A DNA stretch of 64,000 nt, from positions 1 to 64,000 of the forward strand of contig NZ_JOCT01000025.1 of NCBI RefSeq assembly GCF_000717875.1. Reading direction: 5' to 3'. The DNA comes from Streptomyces sp. NRRL S-455. Lineage in GTDB: Bacteria; Actinomycetota; Actinomycetes; Streptomycetales; Streptomycetaceae. The notes beneath the pieces were generated by a model that did no database searches, was not told the DNA's origin, and saw only the letters and a list, made by a program, of their open reading frames with translations. Numbering within the stretch: the stretch's first letter is position 1; every line of letters starts with the position of its first letter. Positions 51,797-60,426 of this stretch are shown piece by piece. The translations under genes and the position numbers were made by a program.

Positions 51797-52432
51797 TCAC
51801 CGTGCGTGAGGAAACTGGTCCGGTCCAACGGTCCCAGCAGGTCCCGGAAGCACCTGATACCCCTTCTCCACCTGCCGTACCAGGAGGTCGGCGAAGGGCC
51901 GCGAGGGGTCGCCGGCGAAATGCCGTCGTTCGGCGGGGATCCATCCGTTCCAGAACTCCCGCTGTTCCTCCCCGTCCCGCGACCGCCCACGTGCCCAGGC
52001 TTCCTCGCACGGCAGTTCCATCCACAGCAGCAGGGCCAGATGGGGGCGCAGTGCCCGGCGCCCCGCTCCGACGCCCTCCACGAGGACCACAGGGGCGGCC
52101 GGCAGGGAGCGCGGGAGGCCGAAGCGGCGGGCTCGCCAGTCGTAGGGGGCGTACTGCGCGGTCCGGCCGTGGGACAGCGGTTCGATCACCTGGTCGAGCA
52201 GGCGTCCGGACCACTCGAAGAGTTCGTCGTGGCTGGCGATGTCGTCGAGGCGCAGCACCGGAGCACCGTCCAGTTCCGTGGCCAACCGGCAGGCGAACGT
52301 GGTCTTTCCGGAGCCGGCGTGCCCGTCGACGCCCACGAGACGGACCGGGCCGCAGGAGGGCCGGAGGCCGCGGATCCGCGAGGCGAGATCGCGGACGGCT
52401 GATCCCGGGGTGGAGCGGAAGGGCGCGTTCAT
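51797..52432 (-). CDS. Uridine kinase-like P-loop phosphotransferase
   Basis: 211 residues from MNAPFRSTPG; a GTG 14 codons upstream is possible. The P-loop GVDGHAGSGKTTFACRLA is near residues 34-51, followed by VLRLDDIASHDELFEWSGR and VVLVEGVGAG, the uridine/cytidine kinase pattern of an acidic substrate site and Walker B. No signal or membrane span. The true substrate is uncertain because such proteins are often annotated by P-loop alone. Confidence 0.8.
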   Translation of the reverse strand: MNAPFRSTPGSAVRDLASRIRGLRPSCGPVRLVGVDGHAGSGKTTFACRLATELDGAPVLRLDDIASHDELFEWSGRLLDQVIEPLSHGRTAQYAPYDWRARRFGLPRSLPAAPVVLVEGVGAGRRALRPHLALLLWMELPCEEAWARGRSRDGEEQREFWNGWIPAERRHFAGDPSRPFADLLVRQVEKGYQVLPGPAGTVGPDQFPHAR

Positions 52433-52625
52433 CTCGCGTAGCACTCTAACGACGGCGCCCTCGGTCCCCGCCACTGGTCACGCCGATATGGGTGAGCGTG
52501 GCGCGGGCCGAAGTGCTGGCGGTATCCGGCGGGCTGTGCTCCTATGTGGCGCATACACCTGTGCGACCTACATGCAACGGACCTGCCCCGCCCCTGCCCG
52601 ACTCCGAGATCCGGGGGTCCCCGCC

Positions 52626-54005
52626 ATGAGCAGAGCCGAACAGCCGTCCCGCAGAAGCGTCCTGGCCGCCGCGGTCGTCGCCGCCGTCACGGCGGGCGCG
52701 AGTCCGGTGGCCGCCGAGCCCGAGGCCACCATGCCGACCGACACCGCAGACCCCGCCCGCTCCCTCCCGGCCCGCACCGTGCACAACCGGGCCTGGATCT
52801 CGTTCGCCGACTGGAGCGGGGGTGCCGTCCGGGGCACCCGTGCCGTCGCGGGCGCCCGTCCGGGCGTCGTGATCGCGACGCCCGCCGGAACCACCGACTA
52901 CACGGACCCGCACACCGGCACCACCGCCTTCTGGGAGTACGGCACCTGGACCTCCCGCGCCCACCGGCTCGCGGTCCCCGCTACGGAGGCGATCGTCTCC
53001 TGGAACGCGCACACCCCGGCCGGCACCTGGCTCCAGGCCGAACTCAAGGGCACCTACACCGACGGGACCAGCACCCCCTGGTACGTCATGGGCCGCTGGG
53101 CGGCCGGCGACCAGGACATCCGGCGCACCTCGGTCGACGACCAGAGCGACGGCAAGAGCACCGTCTGGACGGACACACTGGCCATCGACGACCCGGCGAC
53201 GGGGCTGCGCCTGGCCTCCTACCGGCTGCGCCTGACCCTGTACCGCAGGCCGGGCGCCAAGGTCACGCCCACCGTGTGGCGGCTCGGCGCGATGGGGTCG
53301 GACGTGCCCGACCGCTTCACCGTCCCGGCGTCCGAGCCCCGCCTCGCGAAGGAACTGGCTGTCCCGAGGTACTCGCAGGAGATCCACAAGGGCCGGTACC
53401 CCGAGTACGACAACGGCGGCGAGGCCTGGTGCAGCCCCACGTCCTCCCAGATGATCATCGAGTACTGGGGCGGCCGGCTCACCCCCGAACAGCTGGCCTG
53501 GGTGGATCCGGCGTACAGCGACCCGCAGGTCTGCCACGCGGCCCGCTTCACGTACGACTACCAGTACGCGGGCTGCGGCAACTGGCCGTTCAACGCCGCC
53601 TACGCGGCCACCTTCAAGGACCTCCAAGGCGTCGTCACCCGGCTCGGCTCGCTCGCCGACCTGGAAAGGCTGATCGCCGCCGGCATCCCGGCCATAACCT
53701 CCCAGTCCTTCCTGAAGGAGGAACTGACCGGGGCCGGGTACGGCACGGCCGGGCACCTGATGACCGTCGTCGGCTTCACCGCCGGGGGCGACGTGATCGC
53801 CAACGACCCGGCATCGGAGAGCAACGAGGCCGTGCGGCGGGTCTACCGGCGTCGTGAATTCGAGAACATCTGGCTGCGGACCAAGCGGTACAACTCCTCC
53901 GGCAAGGTCGTCTCCGGAACCGGCGGCGTCTGCTACCTGTATTTCCCGGCGCGTCCGACCGCGGCCCAGCGCATGGCACTGGCGGCCGTGGGTGTGCGCG
54001 TGTGA
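52626..54005 (+). CDS. Secreted C39-family peptidase-like protein with Tat signal
   Basis: 459 residues. The N terminus SRRSVLAAAVVAAVTAGASP is a twin-arginine-type signal. A beta-rich region of about 200 residues precedes a papain-like C39 domain. Catalytic Cys269 lies in GGEAWCSPTSSQM, His377 in GHLMTVVGF and the Asp in IANDPASE. Secreted cysteine peptidase activity is inferred. The frame is open far upstream, but only the ATG at 52626 gives the signal peptide. No operon partner. Confidence 0.88.
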   Translation: MSRAEQPSRRSVLAAAVVAAVTAGASPVAAEPEATMPTDTADPARSLPARTVHNRAWISFADWSGGAVRGTRAVAGARPGVVIATPAGTTDYTDPHTGTTAFWEYGTWTSRAHRLAVPATEAIVSWNAHTPAGTWLQAELKGTYTDGTSTPWYVMGRWAAGDQDIRRTSVDDQSDGKSTVWTDTLAIDDPATGLRLASYRLRLTLYRRPGAKVTPTVWRLGAMGSDVPDRFTVPASEPRLAKELAVPRYSQEIHKGRYPEYDNGGEAWCSPTSSQMIIEYWGGRLTPEQLAWVDPAYSDPQVCHAARFTYDYQYAGCGNWPFNAAYAATFKDLQGVVTRLGSLADLERLIAAGIPAITSQSFLKEELTGAGYGTAGHLMTVVGFTAGGDVIANDPASESNEAVRRVYRRREFENIWLRTKRYNSSGKVVSGTGGVCYLYFPARPTAAQRMALAAVGVRV

Positions 54006-54096
54006 CCAAGGTCTCGGCCGCAAAAGCCGCCTAAGGTGGCAAGCTGGACGGGCGCCGGGGGGAGTCCGTCCGCACCGACCGAAGCAGCGAGAGCTC

Positions 54097-54237
54097 ATGA
54101 CCGCACACTCCGCCACCGCAGCCAACGTCCGTACCGGCGGTCCTCAGGGAGACGGCCCGAAGATCGTCGAGCACGCGATGGGCTGGGTCCTCGTCGTGGT
54201 CGTCGCGATGCTCGTGACCCAGCTCGGCCTGCTGTGA
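54097..54237 (+). CDS. Small single-span membrane protein (SCO1431-like)
   Basis: 46 residues. A soluble N terminus of about 25 residues is followed by one span WVLVVVVAMLVTQLGLL at the C terminus. It resembles a short streptomycete membrane protein I know as the SCO1431 family, function unknown. GCGAGAGC precedes the ATG. A longer in-frame reading from 53854 overlaps the peptidase gene and is rejected. Confidence 0.75.
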   Translation: MTAHSATAANVRTGGPQGDGPKIVEHAMGWVLVVVVAMLVTQLGLL

Positions 54238-54300
54238 TCCGGTTCTCCGAGGCGGTGTGACCTGACCCACGACCGGGCCCCGCGACCTGCCATACTGCGG

Positions 54301-54996
54301 ATGTCCCGCCCCGCCCGCCCGTTGGAACCAGGGTCGAAATTGAATATCAGTCCACAGCCTGCCACGCGTCCCAGAGCTCGCGGCACCGAGCGCTCGCTGG
54401 CCCGCCGTGCCGAACTCATCGCCATCGGGCGGAGGTTGTTCGCCGACACCTCCTACGACGCCCTGTCGATGGACGACATCGCCCGGCAGGCGCACGTCGC
54501 CAAAGGGCTGATCTACTACTACTTCCAGTCAAAGCGCGGCTACTACCTGGCCATCATCCAGGACTCTGTCACCGACCTGGTCAACCTTGCGGCGAGCGGC
54601 CTCGAACTGCCCCCGGTCGACCGTGTGCAGCGCACCATCGACAGCTATCTGCGCTACGCCGAGCAGAACCAGGCGGCGTACCGCACGATCGTCAGCGGCG
54701 GCGTCGGCTTCGACACCGAGGTGCACGCCATCCGCGACGGGGTGCGCGAGGCCATCGTCGCCACCATCGCCGAGGGGGCGTACGGCAGTGTCGACATCAC
54801 TCCGCTGGCGCGCATGGGGCTGCTGGCCTGGGTGTGCGGCGTCGAGGGTGCCACCCTCGAATGGATCGACCGCCCCGGGCTGCCCCGAGGGACCATGTGC
54901 GAGCTGCTGGTGAAGGGGCTCGGTGGCGCCCTGCGTGCGATCGCGGACCTCGACCCCGCCTACCCCGCCCCGGAAGCCGCCCGGCAGGGCGCGTGA
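54301..54996 (+). CDS. TetR-family transcriptional regulator
   Basis: 231 residues. The HTH lies at about residues 55-78 (SMDDIARQAHVAKGLIYYYF) after a basic, proline-rich leader of 35 residues. The ligand domain is typical in length. CATACT at 54291-54296 is four bases before the ATG, so the mRNA may be leaderless; no Shine-Dalgarno is visible. The target may be the acyl-CoA dehydrogenase 0.5 kb downstream, which is only a guess. Confidence 0.9.
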   Translation: MSRPARPLEPGSKLNISPQPATRPRARGTERSLARRAELIAIGRRLFADTSYDALSMDDIARQAHVAKGLIYYYFQSKRGYYLAIIQDSVTDLVNLAASGLELPPVDRVQRTIDSYLRYAEQNQAAYRTIVSGGVGFDTEVHAIRDGVREAIVATIAEGAYGSVDITPLARMGLLAWVCGVEGATLEWIDRPGLPRGTMCELLVKGLGGALRAIADLDPAYPAPEAARQGA

Positions 54997-55024
54997 AGAA
55001 CGTGCCGTCCAGGGCGTGGTAGTT

Positions 55025-55216
55025 CGCTAGGTGCCCCATTCGGTGAAGCACCCGATGACCTTGGAGCCGGCGGCCCCGGCCCCGGGGAGGGCGGACTTCG
55101 AGCGTGCGGCGGCCTCCTGAGCCGAGGTCGCCGCGGTGAGGGACGAGGTGCCCGCGCCGGCCGGCGGGTCGGCGCCGGGGGCGGCACAACACGCCGCGGA
55201 CCCACAGCGTTGGCAT
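55025..55216 (-). pseudogene. Remnant of a secreted GH18 chitinase (chiD-like), frameshifted and truncated
   Basis: One minus-strand frame contains SKVIGCFTEWGT, the start of a GH18 chitinase barrel (family pattern KVVGYFTEWG), and then runs into TAG where a Tyr codon is expected. The only nearby ATG (55216) is in another frame, and the remaining catalytic domain, including DxxDxDxE, is absent. A dre-containing promoter lies just upstream in the right orientation. S. coelicolor carries chitinase chiD (SCO1429) at this place, so this is probably its decayed copy. The matching stretch is short, so the call is moderate. Confidence 0.5.
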
Positions 55217-55241
55217 GAACGCGATGGGTCGATGCAGCGAA

Positions 55242-55271
55242 ACAGTAGGAGGACTAGACCAGTAGGGTCAA
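55242..55271 (-). promoter_or_regulatory. Minus-strand promoter with DasR-type operator upstream of the chitinase remnant
   Basis: TTGACC (55266-55271) and TACTGT (55242-55247) are 18 bp apart, and the spacer holds ACTGGTCTAGTCC, a near-perfect dre. The arrangement is the same as at 41443-41472. Confidence 0.7.
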
Positions 55272-55503
55272 TGGTGCGGACCAATTTCGCACGCGCGGAC
55301 CTGCTCGGGTATTTCTTGAAGTGAGCGGTCGTTAACTGGTGACGGGATGCCTCCGATCGGGCATACTCACAGCCCAGAGCCGCTGGTCAGCAGCTTCCGA
55401 GACCCGGAACTGCAAGCATCGGCCAGGCACCAGAACGACCCGGCGGCGCCGCCCTCACCCACGGGCCCGTCCGCCAGCGCCCGACAGGGAGGAGAGCGTC
55501 GCC

Positions 55504-56676
55504 ATGCCCGACCGCGCCCCGCAGCCGGTGGACCGACAACTGCCCACGGACGAGGCCCGGGACCTGATCTCGCTCGTCTGTGACATCGCACGGCAGGAGA
55601 TCGCCCCGAAGGCAGCCGAGGAGGAGGACGCAGGCCGCTTTCCGCGCGAACTCTTCACCCTGCTCTCGCGCTCCGGCCTGCTCGGCCTGCCGTACGACTC
55701 CGAGTACGGCGGTGGCGACCAGCCGTACGAGGTCTACCTCCAGGTCCTCGAGGAGCTCGCCGCGGCCCGCCTCACCGTCGGTCTCGGCGTCAGCGTCCAC
55801 ACCCTGGCCTCGTACGCCCTCGCCGCCTACGGCAACAAGGAACAGCAGGTCGAGCACCTGCCCGCGATGCTCGGCGGCGGCATGCTCGGTGCCTACTGCC
55901 TCTCCGAGCCGCACTCGGGGTCGGATGCGGCGGCCCTGCGCACCAAGGCCGTGCGGGACGGTGACGACTGGGTGATCAGCGGCAGCAAGGCCTGGATCAC
56001 GCACGGCGGGATCGCCGACTTCTACACGGTCATGGCGCGCACCGGCGAGGAGGGCCCGCGCGGGATCACCGCGTTCCTCGTGCCGGGCGACGCGCCGGGG
56101 GTCAGTGCCGCGGCGCCCGAGAAGAAGATGGGCATGAAGGGCTCGCCCACCGCCCAGGTCCACTTCGACGAGGTACGGGTCTCCGACGACCGCCGCATCG
56201 GCGAGGAGGGCCAGGGCTTCGCGATCGCGCTGTCCTCGCTCGACTCGGGGCGGCTCGGTATCGCGGCCTGCGCCATCGGCGTGGCCCAGGCGGCGCTCGA
56301 CGAGGCGCTGGCGTACGCCGCCGAGAGGCGGCAGTTCGGGAAGCCGATCGCCGACTTCCAGGGTCTGCGCTTCATGCTCGCCGACATGGCGACGCAGATC
56401 GAGGCGGGCCGTGCCCTCTACCTGGCGGCGGCGCGGCTGCGGGACGCGGGCCGGCCCTTCGCCCGGCAGGCGGCCATGGCGAAGCTGCACTGCACCGACA
56501 CGGCGATGCGGGTCACCACCGACGCCGTGCAGATCCTCGGCGGCTACGGCTACACCGCGGACTTCGCGGTCGAGCGCTACATGCGCGAGGCCAAGGTGCT
56601 CCAGATCGTCGAGGGCACCAACCAGATCCAGCGGATGGTCATCGCCCGCCATCTCGTGGGTCCAGAGGAACGCTGA
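55504..56676 (+). CDS. Acyl-CoA dehydrogenase
   Basis: 390 residues, FAD enzyme introducing a double bond into acyl-CoA thioesters. The signature YCLSEPHSGSDAAALRTKA lies near residues 135-153, and the C-terminal motif QILGGYGYTADFAVERYMREAKVLQIVEGTNQIQ near 345-378 contains the catalytic Glu. Chain-length specificity cannot be read. GGGAGGAGAG precedes the ATG at 55504; the upstream in-frame extension is not conserved-looking. The 3' end overlaps a small convergent gene by 38 bp. Confidence 0.93.
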   Translation: MPDRAPQPVDRQLPTDEARDLISLVCDIARQEIAPKAAEEEDAGRFPRELFTLLSRSGLLGLPYDSEYGGGDQPYEVYLQVLEELAAARLTVGLGVSVHTLASYALAAYGNKEQQVEHLPAMLGGGMLGAYCLSEPHSGSDAAALRTKAVRDGDDWVISGSKAWITHGGIADFYTVMARTGEEGPRGITAFLVPGDAPGVSAAAPEKKMGMKGSPTAQVHFDEVRVSDDRRIGEEGQGFAIALSSLDSGRLGIAACAIGVAQAALDEALAYAAERRQFGKPIADFQGLRFMLADMATQIEAGRALYLAAARLRDAGRPFARQAAMAKLHCTDTAMRVTTDAVQILGGYGYTADFAVERYMREAKVLQIVEGTNQIQRMVIARHLVGPEER

Positions 56677-56887
56677 ACTGGTCGAGGCCGCGCCAGGGCG
56701 CCGCGAGCCGCATCCACTCCGGGTCGTGCCGGCCCGGCAGGGTGCGGCCGCGCTCTGCCCATGCCCGCATCAGGTCGCGGTAGATCGGCGGGTCCTGATA
56801 CCGCGGCGCAGTCGGCCGAACCGATTCTGCGGGCGGCGGGACGTACAGGAGGCGCTGACGCCCGGTCGCTGAGGAGATGGGGGTCAT
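56639..56887 (-). CDS. Small conserved hypothetical protein
   Basis: 82 residues from MTPISSATGRQRLLYVPPPAES. The sequence QDPPIYRDLMRAWAERGRTLPGRHDPEWMRLA reads like a real basic protein with a conserved Arg/Trp pattern, and similar short proteins are annotated in streptomycetes. No domain recognised. It overlaps the acyl-CoA dehydrogenase 3' end by 38 bp. Confidence 0.5.
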   Translation of the reverse strand: MTPISSATGRQRLLYVPPPAESVRPTAPRYQDPPIYRDLMRAWAERGRTLPGRHDPEWMRLAAPWRGLDQFSVPLDPRDGGR

Positions 56888-57096
56888 ACCAGGGCAACGG
56901 GGCAACGGCCGGACAGGTCACCGGCAGGCGGAATCGGGCGTGCGTTCACGGGTGCCCGGCCGGTGTCCCGTCCGGGTGCCGGGCGCGGCGTTCCGCTGTC
57001 ATGCATCAGGGCGCGCCGAACCGCACCACGGCAGACTGCGAGCCGTGGTGCGGGGCAGCTACTGGGGTGGAGCGAGCGGGCGGAGAAGGCCCGAGC

Positions 57097-57531
57097 TCAG
57101 GCCGCCTGGCGGCGCAGGACGGAGACCCTGATGGGGCGTGAGCCCGGGCCGCCGACGTGCGAGAAGGGCTGGGTCCGCCAGTCGAGTCCCTGAGGGAGCG
57201 TCAACAGCAGGGCCGCACCCTGCTCCTGGGGGTCGACGGACTCGTCCGCGGGGTGGGCGTCCGCGGCCGGCCGGCCGGTTCCGGCACAGACCGTGAGCCC
57301 GAAGGGGTTCCACGGCGAGGCACACAGCGCGTGCTCCGGCAGGACCTCCTCGTCCGCCAGGAGGGCGATGGGCTGTGCGCAGTCCGGGCAGACGACCCGG
57401 AACATCTCGAAGGTGTCGTAGGCGTCGAGCTCGTCGTCGAAGGCGTCGGGTTCGACGCCCTCCGGCTCGGGCTCGACGACGAGCTGCTGCCGCTTGGGTG
57501 CGGTGCGACCAGGGCGCTTAAGACTCTGCAT
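57097..57531 (-). CDS. Conserved hypothetical protein with a CxxC pair
   Basis: 144 residues, acidic. A basic N terminus (MQSLKRPGRTAPKRQQ) and an acidic linker lead to FRVVCPDCAQPIALLADEEVLPEHALC, which could bind zinc. The remainder is unrecognised. The 5' gap to the next divergent gene is 202 bp. Confidence 0.7.
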   Translation of the reverse strand: MQSLKRPGRTAPKRQQLVVEPEPEGVEPDAFDDELDAYDTFEMFRVVCPDCAQPIALLADEEVLPEHALCASPWNPFGLTVCAGTGRPAADAHPADESVDPQEQGAALLLTLPQGLDWRTQPFSHVGGPGSRPIRVSVLRRQAA

Positions 57532-57733
57532 TGGATTCTCCCCCTCGGGCTGGGCCGTTCAGGCGCTGCGGCCTCGACCACAGCAAGCACTTCCCGTCCC
57601 CCCTGGGCGGTAATCACGAGAACATTACGGAGACTGTTCGAACCCTGTGGCGTTCGTCACATGCCGCATGCAGGTGCCCACTGTGGCTCCTCAGGTATCC
57701 GGAGAGATCAGCCGCACTGTAGGTTCTTGCGCC

Positions 57734-58174
57734 ATGGAGGAGCTGGACCGACAGATCGTGCAGCTGCTCGTCAAGGACGGGCGGATGAGCTACACCGACC
57801 TGGGCAAGGCCACGGGTCTGTCCACGTCGGCCGTGCATCAGCGGGTGCGGAGGCTGGAGCAGCGGGGGGTCATCCGGGGCTATGCGGCGGTCGTGGACCC
57901 GGAGGCGGTGGGGCTGCCCATGACGGCCTTCATCTCGGTGAAGCCGTTCGATCCCAGCGCGCCGGACGACATCGCGGACCGGCTGGCGGGGGTGCCCGAG
58001 ATCGAGGCCTGTCACAGTGTCGCGGGCGATGAGAACTACATCCTCAAGGTGCGGGTGGCCACGCCGCACGAGCTGGAGGAGTTGCTGGCCCGGGTGCGGT
58101 CGTTGGCGGGGGTTTCCACGCGGACGACGGTGGTGCTGTCGACGCCTTACGAGGCGCGGCCGCCGCGGATCTGA
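57734..58174 (+). CDS. Second Lrp/AsnC-family regulator
   Basis: 146 residues. HTH MSYTDLGKATGLSTSAVHQRVRRL at about residues 17-40 and RAM domain with VAGDENYILKVRVATPHELE near 97-116. The ATG at 57734 is chosen because TAGGTT (57720-57725) is eight bases before it, giving a leaderless mRNA. No aminoacid-related neighbour is visible. It could itself bind the CGCAACG boxes, but the AsnC in the permease operon is closer. Confidence 0.92.
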   Translation: MEELDRQIVQLLVKDGRMSYTDLGKATGLSTSAVHQRVRRLEQRGVIRGYAAVVDPEAVGLPMTAFISVKPFDPSAPDDIADRLAGVPEIEACHSVAGDENYILKVRVATPHELEELLARVRSLAGVSTRTTVVLSTPYEARPPRI

Positions 58175-58190
58175 CCGGCCGGTTTTCGCG

Positions 58191-58257
58191 TGCGGGCCGT
58201 GTCCTGTCGCTCGCGGCCACGCGGCGGAGCCGCACAGCGACGCGGCCCCGCGCCCCT
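58191..58257. repeat. Dispersed intergenic repeat, inverse variant
   Basis: On the minus strand this reads AGGGGCGCGGGGCCGCGTCG, then GCGGCTCCGCCGCGTGGCC and GCGGGCC-like ends. It is a longer version of the repeat at 25596-25640, known widely from Streptomyces gene spacers. It lies between the AsnC gene and the amidohydrolase. Confidence 0.6.
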
Positions 58258-58297
58258 GACGCGGGGTCTCGCGCTCGCCCCTGTGAGACTGTGCTCC

Positions 58298-59902
58298 ATG
58301 AGTGAGTCCAGTGCGCCGCCCAAGACCCTCCTGCTCCGTCGCGGAGAGGTCCACAGTCCCGCCGATCCCTTCGCCACGGCGATGGTCGTGGAGCGGGGGC
58401 AGGTCGCCTGGGTCGGTTCCGAGGGGGCCGCCGACGCCTTCGCCGACGGGGTCGACGAAGTGATCGACCTCGATGGCGCTCTGGTCACACCGGCGTTCAC
58501 GGACGCGCACGTGCACACCACTGCCACCGGCCTGGCGCTGACCGGACTCGATCTGTCGGCCGCCCCCTCACTCGAGGCCGCCCTGGGCCTCGTACGGGAC
58601 TTCGCCGCCTCCCGGCCGGACGACCGCGTGCTGCTCGGGCACGGCTGGGACGCCGCACGCTGGCCCGGCGGCCGCCCCCCGACACGTGCCGAACTCGACG
58701 AGGCCACCGGACACCGGCCCCTCTACCTCAGCCGGATCGACGTCCACTCCGCGGTCGTCACCACGGCCCTGCTCGATCTCGTCCCGGCAGGCGTCGCCCG
58801 CGAGGACGGACCGCTCACCGCCGACGCCCACCACGCGGTGCGCGCCACCGCGTTCGCGGCCGTGACGCCACAGCAGCGCGCCGACGCCCAGCGCGCCGCC
58901 CTCGCGCACGCCGTGTCGCTCGGGATCGGCACCGTCCACGAGTGCGCCGGCCCGGAGATCTCCTCCGAGGACGACTTCACCGGGCTGCTGCGCCTCGCCG
59001 CCGAGGAGCCCGGTCCGCGCGTCGTCGGCTACTGGGCCGAGCGGGACGTCGCCAAGGCCCGGCAGCTGGGCGCGGCCGGCGCCGCGGGCGACCTGTTCGT
59101 CGACGGCGCCCTCGGCTCGCACACGGCCTGCCTGCACCAGCCGTACGCCGACGCCGGCCACACCGGCACGGCCTACCTGGACGCCGCCGCGGTCGCCGCA
59201 CACGTCGTGGCCTGCACCGAGGCGGGTCTCCAGGCCGGCTTCCACGCCATCGGTGACGCGGCGGTGGACACCGTGGTCGAGGGCGTGCGGGAAGCCGCCG
59301 AGAAGCTCGGTCCCGCACGGATCCGGGCCGCCCGCCACCGCGTCGAGCACGCCGAGATGCTTAACCCCGAGGCGATCGCGGCGTTCGCGGAACTCGGCCT
59401 CACCGCCTCGGTCCAGCCTGCCTTCGACGCCCTGTGGGGCGGCGAGGACGGCATGTACGCGCAGCGGCTGGGTGCCGAGCGGGCGCGTGCGCTGAACCCC
59501 TTCGCGGGCCTGCTGCGCGCGGGCGTCCCGCTCGCCTTCGGCTCCGACAGCCCGGTCACCCCGCTCGACCCGTGGGGCACGGTGCGGGCCGCCGCCTTCC
59601 ACCGCACGCCGGAGCACCGCGTCTCCGTGCGCGCCGCGTTCACGGCACACACGCGGGGCGGCTGGCGGGCCGTCGGACGCGACGACGCGGGTGTCCTGGT
59701 GCCCGGCGCTCCCGCCGACTACGCCGTGTGGCGCACCGGCGAACTCGTGGTCCAGGCCCCGGACGACCGGGTCGCCCGGTGGTCGACGGATCCCCGCTCG
59801 GGCACCCCGGGGCTGCCCGACCTGACTCCGGGCCGAGACCTGCCCGTCTGCTTGCGCACCGTGGTGGGCGGACGCACGGTCTTCGTACGGCCGGGCGAGT
59901 GA
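58298..59902 (+). CDS. Amidohydrolase (YtcJ-like)
   Basis: 534 residues. The metal-binding DAHVHTTATG is near residue 67, FHAIGDAAVDTVVEG near 312-326 and HRVEHAEML near 347, with FGSDSPVTPLDPW near 414. This is the YtcJ-like subgroup of metallo-dependent amidohydrolases, substrate unknown. The ATG at 58298 follows GAGACT (58285-58290) by seven bases, so it may be leaderless. No secretion signal. Confidence 0.9.
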   Translation: MSESSAPPKTLLLRRGEVHSPADPFATAMVVERGQVAWVGSEGAADAFADGVDEVIDLDGALVTPAFTDAHVHTTATGLALTGLDLSAAPSLEAALGLVRDFAASRPDDRVLLGHGWDAARWPGGRPPTRAELDEATGHRPLYLSRIDVHSAVVTTALLDLVPAGVAREDGPLTADAHHAVRATAFAAVTPQQRADAQRAALAHAVSLGIGTVHECAGPEISSEDDFTGLLRLAAEEPGPRVVGYWAERDVAKARQLGAAGAAGDLFVDGALGSHTACLHQPYADAGHTGTAYLDAAAVAAHVVACTEAGLQAGFHAIGDAAVDTVVEGVREAAEKLGPARIRAARHRVEHAEMLNPEAIAAFAELGLTASVQPAFDALWGGEDGMYAQRLGAERARALNPFAGLLRAGVPLAFGSDSPVTPLDPWGTVRAAAFHRTPEHRVSVRAAFTAHTRGGWRAVGRDDAGVLVPGAPADYAVWRTGELVVQAPDDRVARWSTDPRSGTPGLPDLTPGRDLPVCLRTVVGGRTVFVRPGE

Positions 59903-60001
59903 TCTACGGGGGTGGCGCGCACGGGTTCGTGTGGCGCGCCCCCGTCGCGCGACCTGCGCCTGACCAGGGCTTCGCGGCAACATGCGCAGGTCAAACGGCT
60001 G

Positions 60002-60032
60002 TTGACAGGCGGCCGCGGGGGGCCGGTAGGTT
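60002..60032 (+). promoter_or_regulatory. Promoter of the ppm1 leader transcript
   Basis: Perfect TTGACA -35 and TAGGTT -10 with a 19-bp spacer, one of the closest consensus promoters in the window. Confidence 0.6.
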
Positions 60033-60372
60033 CGGCCGAGTCCACCACCGGACGCCCGACCGGGGACCGTCCGCGCACTCGCCGCAGCGCCGCCGGGTCA
60101 GGGACGGTGTGCCGCACCGGGGCACCGCCACTGGGAGCCAGGCTCAGGCCGACGCAGCGCCGAGGGAAGGTTCCGGCCGGTCGGGAAGGTGTGACCCGGG
60201 TGGGGCCCGCGTGCTCAGTAGACAACGACTTTCGGTCGATCCGCAGCCAGCGGGTCCCGGGTCGGCCCGAAGGGCGCCGGGCCCCCATCCGCCGTACGCT
60301 CGCGGGCGAAGGCGCATTCCTACCCGCGTCTCGCGGGTTCGACACCACCTTTCGCACGTCCAGTCATGTCAT

Positions 60373-60405
60373 CGCAGGCGGGGCCCACTATGGTGGACCC
60401 CTGCG
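60373..60405 (+). other. Hairpin just upstream of ppm1
   Basis: GGGGCCCAC-TATG-GTGGACCCC core with flanking CGCAGG and CTGCG pairing, 20 bp before the GTG. Its loop region also reads TATGGT, a possible second -10. Confidence 0.45.
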
Positions 60406-60426
60406 TACGGACATGAAGGGGCATCA

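Larger units (their letters stand above)
59903..60426. other. Long leader region upstream of ppm1
   Basis: 524 bp without a convincing gene. A weak inverted repeat at 59914-59940 may terminate the amidohydrolase. TTGACA (60002-60007) and TAGGTT (60027-60032), 19 bp apart, make a strong plus-strand promoter about 390 bp before the ppm1 GTG. A hairpin sits at 60373-60405. See findings. Confidence 0.55.

Noticed and set aside
54797..55216. Minus-strand frame containing ANYHALDGTFFTR as an intact gene
   Set aside because: It begins within the chitinase remnant, overlaps the TetR gene and shows no coherent domain. The motif may be chance or part of the decayed gene.
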